In this document: in pieces, positions 57,766 to 64,000 of the stretch
How positions within the stretch are numbered: position 1 is the stretch's first letter
Layout: every line of letters begins with the position of its first letter
Source: Marsupella aquatica
Lineage: Eukaryota > Marchantiophyta
Direction: 5' to 3'
NCBI GenBank assembly: GCA_973895155.1
Contig: OZ316892.1
Coordinates: 14,136,001 to 14,200,000 of the forward strand
Length of the DNA stretch: 64,000 nucleotides
The notes under the pieces: model-generated
Database searches by the model: none
The model's input: the letters and a program-made list of their open reading frames with translations, nothing else
What the model was told of the DNA's origin: nothing
Position numbers and translations under genes: made by a program

Positions 57766-58964
57766 TCTAATTGTCCTAGGCTAATTTTGACTGTTAGATC
57801 TCCCTGGGTTTAATGGTAACTGTCAGATTCCAGCTAATGGAGTCTATGGGTAGGTGGGGGAAAGTGGCTAAGGCTTTCAGTGAGGTGGATGTGGAGGATT
57901 TTTGCCACTAAAAAAAAGGCTTGCATGGAGAGACAGGTGAGACCACAATAACAAAGGACTACTCACAGATCAACTCCCTTTGGAAATATCATTGTTTTTA
58001 GTGTCTACCTTGAATGCAGTTATGGTCCATGAAGCTTTGGGCAGATCTCTTAATGCCTTTGGAAGAAGCTCATATACAAATGCAACACTTAAATTTGCAT
58101 GCAATGGCACCTTTACACTTCAGTTCCACAATGACAGTAAACTTGCATTTGACCAGTAACATAAGGTTTTCAGTGGATTTCTTGAATATGTTGTCCATCC
58201 AATGACAAGTCCCCTAGCTTGGTTCCATGTCATAACCTCTCACACTTTCATATCATGGCACTCTTCATGGTCAAGTATCTTGTAGTATTGTGATACTATA
58301 AAGTTCCTGTGCTTATCCAAGTAGCATTGTCAAACATTTGTTTCCAATGGGCAGGTTTTCAACTACCGAACATTCCAAAAGCAAGAAAAATATAATTGGG
58401 CTCCAAGCACTCTAGAGACCTGTCACAAGGGCATTGTCCTGGATAACAGCTTGAGAGCACGCCTGCTGCAAGTGATTTTATAGGGACAGCCTGGCCTGCC
58501 TCAAGCTTTGTTGAGAACAATATCCTCAAAGAGAGGATTTTACGATAAACATTAAATACTTTTGGATTCTAGTAAGACTTCGAGAATGCTCAACCGGATG
58601 CAGATAGTTGTGCCTAGGTCACTAGGACCTTTTAGGGCTAGGCACAAATGGATCGCTCAGTCGTCAATGCCAACAATGTTGCAGCTCTTGAGAAGGCTAC
58701 CATATGCAAGAGCTTTGGATGCCAGGTAGCATGTGCAACTTACCCCATCTCTATGCAATTATACAAGAGCTACAAGAAGCCCTTTTGTCGTCATCCACCA
58801 CACTGAAGTAGGGCTTGCCTTTGATTTGGTGCCCACGAGGCCCCAATGACCTCTGTGTCTCCACAACTGGCACTCTCCAGTTCAATTATTTTGTTGCCAA
58901 TCAGGCTGCCGATGCAATTACTTAGTAGGCTGCCGATCATGCAATTACTTAGTTGTAGTCTATT
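57766..58964. other. Spacer before the phytochrome-like fragment
   Basis: No clear gene. The last part (58900-58960) contains the near-duplicate ggctgccgat(c/g)...gcaattacttag twice. Confidence 0.35.
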
Positions 58965-59102
58965 ATGAATGGAGACATAGGCCTGCTCTATGGCACCATC
59001 ATGGAGGAGGTAAAAGAGTTGACTGGGTATGACCGGGTGGTAGCGTATGCGTTCCATGAGGATGAGAATGGGGAGGTGGTGCCTGAAATCAGAGAAACTT
59101 AG
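58965..59102 (+). pseudogene. Phytochrome-like GAF-domain fragment (45 codons)
   Basis: The stretch reads [20 protein letters not shown] then [20 protein letters not shown] and EIRE before a TAG. It matches the start of the chromophore-binding GAF domain of plant phytochromes, where [19 protein letters not shown] is highly conserved. The sequence stops being phytochrome-like after EIRE: the SHYPATDIPQ-type region and the chromophore-attachment cysteine further on are absent. There are no recognisable PAS or PHY parts nearby. It is a fragment left by duplication or transposon capture and is not a working photoreceptor. Confidence 0.72.
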
Positions 59103-60190
59103 AGGTGGTAAAACACAAGGGTCTGCCCTAGGAAGATTTAGAGATGGTTGCCATTCATTCCTTGCAACAGCTTTGCCAAGTCCTTATCTCTGTGATTTTA
59201 TAAGATGCTCAGTCCAATGCATGTTTGGTATCAGCAGAGATCCTTGTCCATGCTCAAAATGGGCCAAAATAGCTTGAGAGATTTTGAAGCAATCTTCTCA
59301 TTGCTAAGGTGATGGAACACTATGCAAACTCTAACTAGTTGAAACTGCACTTTGCAGTATTTATGTTGGTTGGCTTTGCTTTGAAATTAAACTTTCACAA
59401 TTTGTAGGTGTGACATTCAATCTACACGTACACCTCATTGTGTGCTCCAAGCTGTGCACAATTCTTGATGGAATATGTATAGCAATGTAAATGGCTGCTT
59501 TACTGAGAAAATCACTTCAGGCTTTATATCAAAGAGCCAAGTAAAAACAAACTCAGAACGGTACACATGGCATACTGTTTGATTATAATTTCTCATCAGT
59601 ATAATTTCTCTAGCCTATGAAACTCTCTGTTAGGATCTTTACAACCAATTTGAGTTCTAACAAATTCAGGCTAAAAGAGGAGGCTAACAAAGCACTTTTA
59701 TTGGTCCAAGTGTTGGACATAAATGGAGATGAGAACTCTCATGCATACTGGATGCTTAGATTGGCATCCCCATGAGACTCAATGTTTTAATGGCAGAAGT
59801 TTGTTAGGGGAGTTTGTTAGAGCTCAGTTTTTTTTGTAAAGATCCCAATGAGAGAGTTGAGCAAGGTGTTGACAAAGAGCAAAGCATCAGGAAGATAATA
59901 ACCACATACATTCACTAAATGCTACACCATCTCCTGCAAAAATTGTGTGTGAGTGAAACATTTGGCAAGACTCAAATATCCTACTATTGCTTGAAGCAAA
60001 CTTCAAAGGAGATAAAAATTGCAATGAGAACAAAAGAAGGAGCTCAAGCAAATGAAGGCACTCCTTGTTATACAACTGAGGCTTGTTGTACAGACAGGGA
60101 GTTAATAGTTAGTACATACAATTAAGGCTAGGATCACGGGGTATATGACTTTCATATGTTGGGATTCCTACCTCTTCATCACATCTCATG
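59103..60190. other. Intergenic, nothing recognised
   Basis: Short frames only. Confidence 0.35.
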
Positions 60191-60191
60191 A

Positions 60192-60239
60192 CAACTCACA
60201 TGTGACCAATGTTTGCCCTCCGATGCCACATGTGAGTTG
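60192..60239. repeat. 13-bp perfect inverted repeat (hairpin)
   Basis: caactcacatgtg (60192-60204) and cacatgtgagttg (60227-60239) are perfect complements around a 22-bp loop. It is not followed by a T run and lies in no recognised gene. Confidence 0.7.
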
Positions 60240-61925
60240 CATAAAAGTAAAGACTGATCATAGAAAGAAGTGAAGGGGGATACAAAAAAAGTTTGACACA
60301 TGTTCAATTGGACATTTGACAAAGAGGTTGAGCCACAGTTTAAGGAAAATTTGCAAGGACTTATTTATCAATAAAGAGGACATTTACAAGAGAATGTAAA
60401 AATGGAGGCACAAATGAAGTCACTACCCAATATTAAATAATCGGGGTAATGTGCAAAAACAGGAATCAAGATAGCCTAATGCCAGTTTAGTATTGGAGAG
60501 AGCTATGTAGGGCTCCAGATTGCTCCACTGTAGGCCCCTTATTAACACCTAGGTCCTTCCAATCTAGATTGTCTTCTCCTTTGTCAGGCAACAAATCCAG
60601 TGAGATCAATCGGGGATGTGCATATGCCTAGAGTTTATCCAACTCATTGAAGGTGTTATCCATATTGTGATGAAAATCTGGGTCCTTCACATTGAATGTA
60701 ACGCCTGATCCTGACCTAGGATCCAACTACAAACCTCCTCCTCTGGTAGCCCTCATCATTTGGTTTGCGACAGACCCAATAGCTTCTTGAGATCACTTTT
60801 GGATCTCAAGCTATGGTCCATTGTTCACCCTAAGTTTCTCTTAAATGCATCACTGTCTACTCTTGTGCTACTCCCATGGTTTAGAGGGAGTAGAGATGGG
60901 TCTCAACTAGTCAGGGCCAAGTGATGCCTTGTGAATTTTTTTAGAGCATACATTCCCTTCATATATAGTTTTGGAGACTGACCACCTTGGACAAACTTTG
61001 GTCCTCTATTTATGGTCCCTACCCCAAATCTAGTGAGGACTATCACTTCTGGGTTGTGACTAGGTTGATTGTGAGCTCATGATGGTACTACCAGCAACCA
61101 CTCATGACCACCTTCTTTAAGATGTCTTCTTGGATATAGAAGGTATTGCAATGGATTTGCAATACCCTTGACAATGCCAATTCCTGTGGCTTATGCATGC
61201 TTGCCATCCTCCAAAGCTTCCCATCCAATAACAAGGCATTATATAGCTAAAATGCACTTTTGAGTTCATTGGGATGTAGCTCTCATTTGTAATATGCTGC
61301 ATGCTAAACTTATTTGTCAATGAATGTGAGAAAAAAATTGAGAAATGGATATGAGGAGAGCGAGAGACACAGTGATGCATGAAAACAAAGGGCTTGCTTT
61401 TCTTCAATATCCATCCCTGGCTTGGAAGACCCTCCCCATACAGAGTGCAAAGCTTGCAGGGTTGTCCAATCAAATCTCCTCATATCCTCTTCAGAACCAT
61501 GCAGGCTGGTCAAATACTAACTGGCCGAGGTGTAGCATTTCTGTCCATGAAAAACCCATTACTTAAACCTCTGTTTGTGGCCTATTGTCCACTGTGGAGC
61601 TGCTCTTTGTGCGTTGTTTGAGATTTGGCATGGGTTAGGTCAACACCCCATCACAACAACCCACCTCGGTAATTAAAGAGTTTGAGATTCTCTGAGTAAC
61701 CCTTGCCAACACTATGGAATCGGATGCCCAGCTATTTTGCAATGAAGCCAGACCAGACTCAGTGCGTCCACAAGTACATCGTAGTGCCATTCTGGTTTGT
61801 GCAAGTATACCAAAGTGCCATGCTGGTCCTCTCCACCTAGTGTTGGCCACTTTTGGATGTGTACTGTATTTATCTAATGTTGTACATTGGGACCTCAATT
61901 AATGAAGAGAATGAAAAGTTCATCA
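60240..61925. other. Intergenic, nothing recognised
   Basis: Contains a diverged copy (60951-61030) of the repeat at 50538. Open frames at 61117-61902 lie on both strands over the same bases and show no family character. Confidence 0.35.
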
Positions 61926-61929
61926 ATGC

Positions 61930-63070
61930 AAGGTTAGGAAAATCCAATTGGTCAGGTTGGTAGCAGGGGAAACCCAATTTGTTAGCGTGATGCTAGGGAA
62001 AACCTAATTGTGATATCAAGGAAAACATAATTAGGCAGCGTGAATACAGTGAGACTCAAAATAAGTGAGGGTGAAATGTGGAAAAAACTTACCTTGGCAT
62101 GGTCCGAAAGCAAATTTAGAAACTCAGGGCAAATGGCAAAACTAAAATATCTTTCCCAACGCTAACCTGAACTTAAACCAACTTAAACCAGATGCTACCA
62201 CCTCATAGAAAGGTTCATGCGAAAATTGAAGACAACTTCATGCTCTGGAGTTGCATGGCAATTCAGTAATGTACGACAGAAGCTACAGTCAGAGTAATTT
62301 TCAAGATTTTCTCTTCTGCCAGGGTGGCAAATGTCAGCTCATGCAAGGAGAAGATTTTGGGAATATTCATTATCTTATATTCCTATATTATTCCGTGATG
62401 ACCATCACATCTTCCTAAATTATTTTCATTTGTTTTATGGCCAGAAGTCATTGTCCTTAACTATGAAGCTTTGAGGCCCTAGTAGATTACACCTCTCTGA
62501 ACAGTCTTGCCACACTCTTGGCAAAATTTCACTAACTTTTTGTCAAAACCCCATTAGCTAGATAAACAAATGGCCATAGTTTTTTCACAGGATTATACAA
62601 GGTTTTCAGTAGCCTCTATAGTGACTTTTGGTCATGACATATGATCAATCTCCATGGCAAAAGATTATGTATCATGAATATGGTAGTCCATATCTTTTTG
62701 TGTCCCAAGCCTTAACTTAGTACTGAAGGTCCATAAAATTTTGAGGTTTGAGACCACCTACTGTAGACAATTTTTGGCACTTCAAAAACATGCTGGGTGC
62801 ATTAGTAGAGAGGAGTAGAAACCTTCAGCCAGGAATTGAAGAGCTCTCTTTCATGTCATTTATAAGTATCATTTCTCTCTCATTCATTAGAAGAGATAGA
62901 GTCTTTCTCCATAAAACTTGCTAAAGGGCTGCAATTCATTTTATTGAAATGTAAATGCAGTGTGAAAAGAAGAGCTTTAGGATAGCAGGATTAAAAAAGT
63001 TAGTAGAGATGCCAAAATAATTAGAATATAAATAATACAAGTGGTGCACCATGTTATGGCACGTTGAAAA
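61930..63070. other. Intergenic with loose short repeats
   Basis: gg(a/g)aaaac(c/a)(c/t)aatt-type words recur about four times at 61935-62025. Nothing else recognised. The 62820-62850 segment (ttcagccaggaattgaagag) belongs to the repeat family that dominates the right edge. Confidence 0.4.
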
Positions 63071-63071
63071 A

Positions 63072-63260
63072 AATACACAACAGAAAATCTTAAAAAGACA
63101 AAATACTGAATGGTGGGTTGGTTGTATACCCTTGTCAAAAAAATTAGAAATACACAACAGAAAATCTTAAAATGACAAAATACTGATAGGTGGGTTGGTT
63201 GTATACCCTTGTCAAAACATTTAAAAATACACGACATAAAATCTTAATAAGTTGGCCATA
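63072..63260. repeat. 77-bp tandem repeat, about 2.5 copies
   Basis: aatacacaacagaaaatctt at 63072 and 63149 and a variant (aatacacgacataaaatctt) at 63226. The units also hold gtgggttggttgtataccct. Confidence 0.9.
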
Positions 63261-63276
63261 TAACAGTGTCAAAAAA

Positions 63277-63875
63277 TTCAGCCAGGAATAGCTCTGACTC
63301 GTGGTTAGTAGAAATAAAAACAGACAACAGAAAATCTTAATAAAATGTTAGTAAGTTTTCTTAATAAGACAAAATATTGAAAGCTGGGTTTGGCCATAGA
63401 GTAGTGTCAAAAAAATTCAGCCAGGAATCTAAAGGCTCGTTTGGGTCGTTAAATAAAACATAAACTCTTTTAATAAGACAAATGGGCCATTATAGAAGTA
63501 TAGAAAAACTCAGCTAGGAACTGAAGAGCTCTCTTGGTTACAAAGAGACCGAACCCATATAGTAGTGGCAAGAAATTCAGGCAGGAATCTAAAGGCTCGT
63601 TTGGGTCGTTAAATAAACAGAAACTCTTTTAATATGACAAATTTGCCATTATAGAAGTATAGAAAAACTCAGCTAGGAACTGAAGAGCTCTCTTGGTTAC
63701 AAAGAGACCGAACCCATATAGTAGTGTCAAGAAATTCAGCCAGGAATCCAAAGGCTCTTTCGGGTCGTTAAATAAAACATAAACTCTTTTAATAAGGCAA
63801 ATTGGCCATTATAGAAGTATCGAAAAACTCAGCCAGGAACTGAAGAGCTCGCTTGGTTACAAAGCGACCGAACCC
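63277..63875. repeat. ~160-bp tandem repeat, about 3.5 copies
   Basis: attca(g)ccaggaat recurs at 63277, 63415, 63575 and 63734. The last two full units are nearly identical over 159-160 bp (ggctcgtttgggtcgttaaa, then agctaggaactgaagagctc, then acaaagagaccgaacccata). Confidence 0.92.
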
Positions 63876-63902
63876 ATTCAGATCCGCACGAAGTGGCAAA
63901 GC

Positions 63903-63932
63903 GAGAAGAGAAGAGAAGAGAAGAGAAGAGGA
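63903..63932. repeat. (AGAAG)n microsatellite
   Basis: Six pentanucleotide copies, then a short pyrimidine/purine mix to the window edge, where nothing further is recognised. Confidence 0.9.
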
Positions 63933-64000
63933 GAGCTCCGGCGCTTTGCCTTAGTAGAGTGATGAACCTCTCTCTCACATGCACGAGTGGCGAGAGGAAA

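Noticed and set aside
1-64000. CRISPR arrays, bacterial operons or prophage.
   Set aside because: The tandem repeats have no constant-repeat/variable-spacer pattern, and the genes are spliced and plant-like.

Overview
The window looks like nuclear DNA of a land plant, probably a non-seed plant (bryophyte or lycophyte grade). That placement is my inference; nothing here fixes the species. Reasons: spliced genes with GT-AG introns of about 80 to 740 bp, two plant-type P-class PPR genes, a plant nucleoporin NUP35, a plant-type cysteine-rich secreted protein, fragments resembling flotillin and phytochrome, and a Ty1/copia element with the usual plant primer-binding site. Gene density is low. Most of the window is transposon debris, minisatellites and sequence in which I recognise nothing.

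Layout. 0.4-4.7 kb: a transposase-like relic (-) broken by three frameshifts and one stop. 6.4-8.0 kb: a flotillin relic (+) whose last exon runs on in frame into unknown sequence. 9.3-15.0 kb: a decayed copia retrotransposon (-) with a complete 5' LTR and a truncated 3' LTR. 15.7-18.9 kb: an eight-exon gene (-) for a 758-residue DDE transposase-like protein; every intron phase closes and there is no internal stop. 19.6-22.0 kb: exon-like fragments that I cannot identify. 22.4-25.3 kb: tandem repeats. 25.85-29.4 kb: a six-exon PPR gene (+). 30.2-31.7 kb: minisatellites. 32.7-34.7 kb: NUP35 (-), three exons. 35.8-36.7 kb: short tandem repeats and a possible LTR. 38.6-40.8 kb: an intronless P-class PPR gene (+). 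42.3 kb: a tRNA-derived SINE-like head. 44.6-46.2 kb: a pogo/Tigger-type transposase relic (+). 46.9-48.5 kb: a short copia derivative with inverted LTR ends and an 8-bp flanking duplication. 53.2-54.6 kb: a three-exon cysteine-rich secreted protein gene (-) with a 35-nt microexon. 56.0-57.8 kb: AT-rich tandem arrays. 59.0 kb: a phytochrome-like GAF fragment. 60-64 kb: further repeats.

Five genes look intact: the DDE transposase-like gene, the two PPR genes, NUP35 and the cysteine-rich protein gene. They do not form a common pathway. The PPR proteins should act on organelle RNA, NUP35 in the nuclear pore, and the cysteine-rich protein outside the cell. The most unusual items are the intact DDE gene with a SAP-like motif inside its catalytic core, and the inverted-LTR element. 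All exon models were built by eye from splice consensus and phase and have no transcript support.
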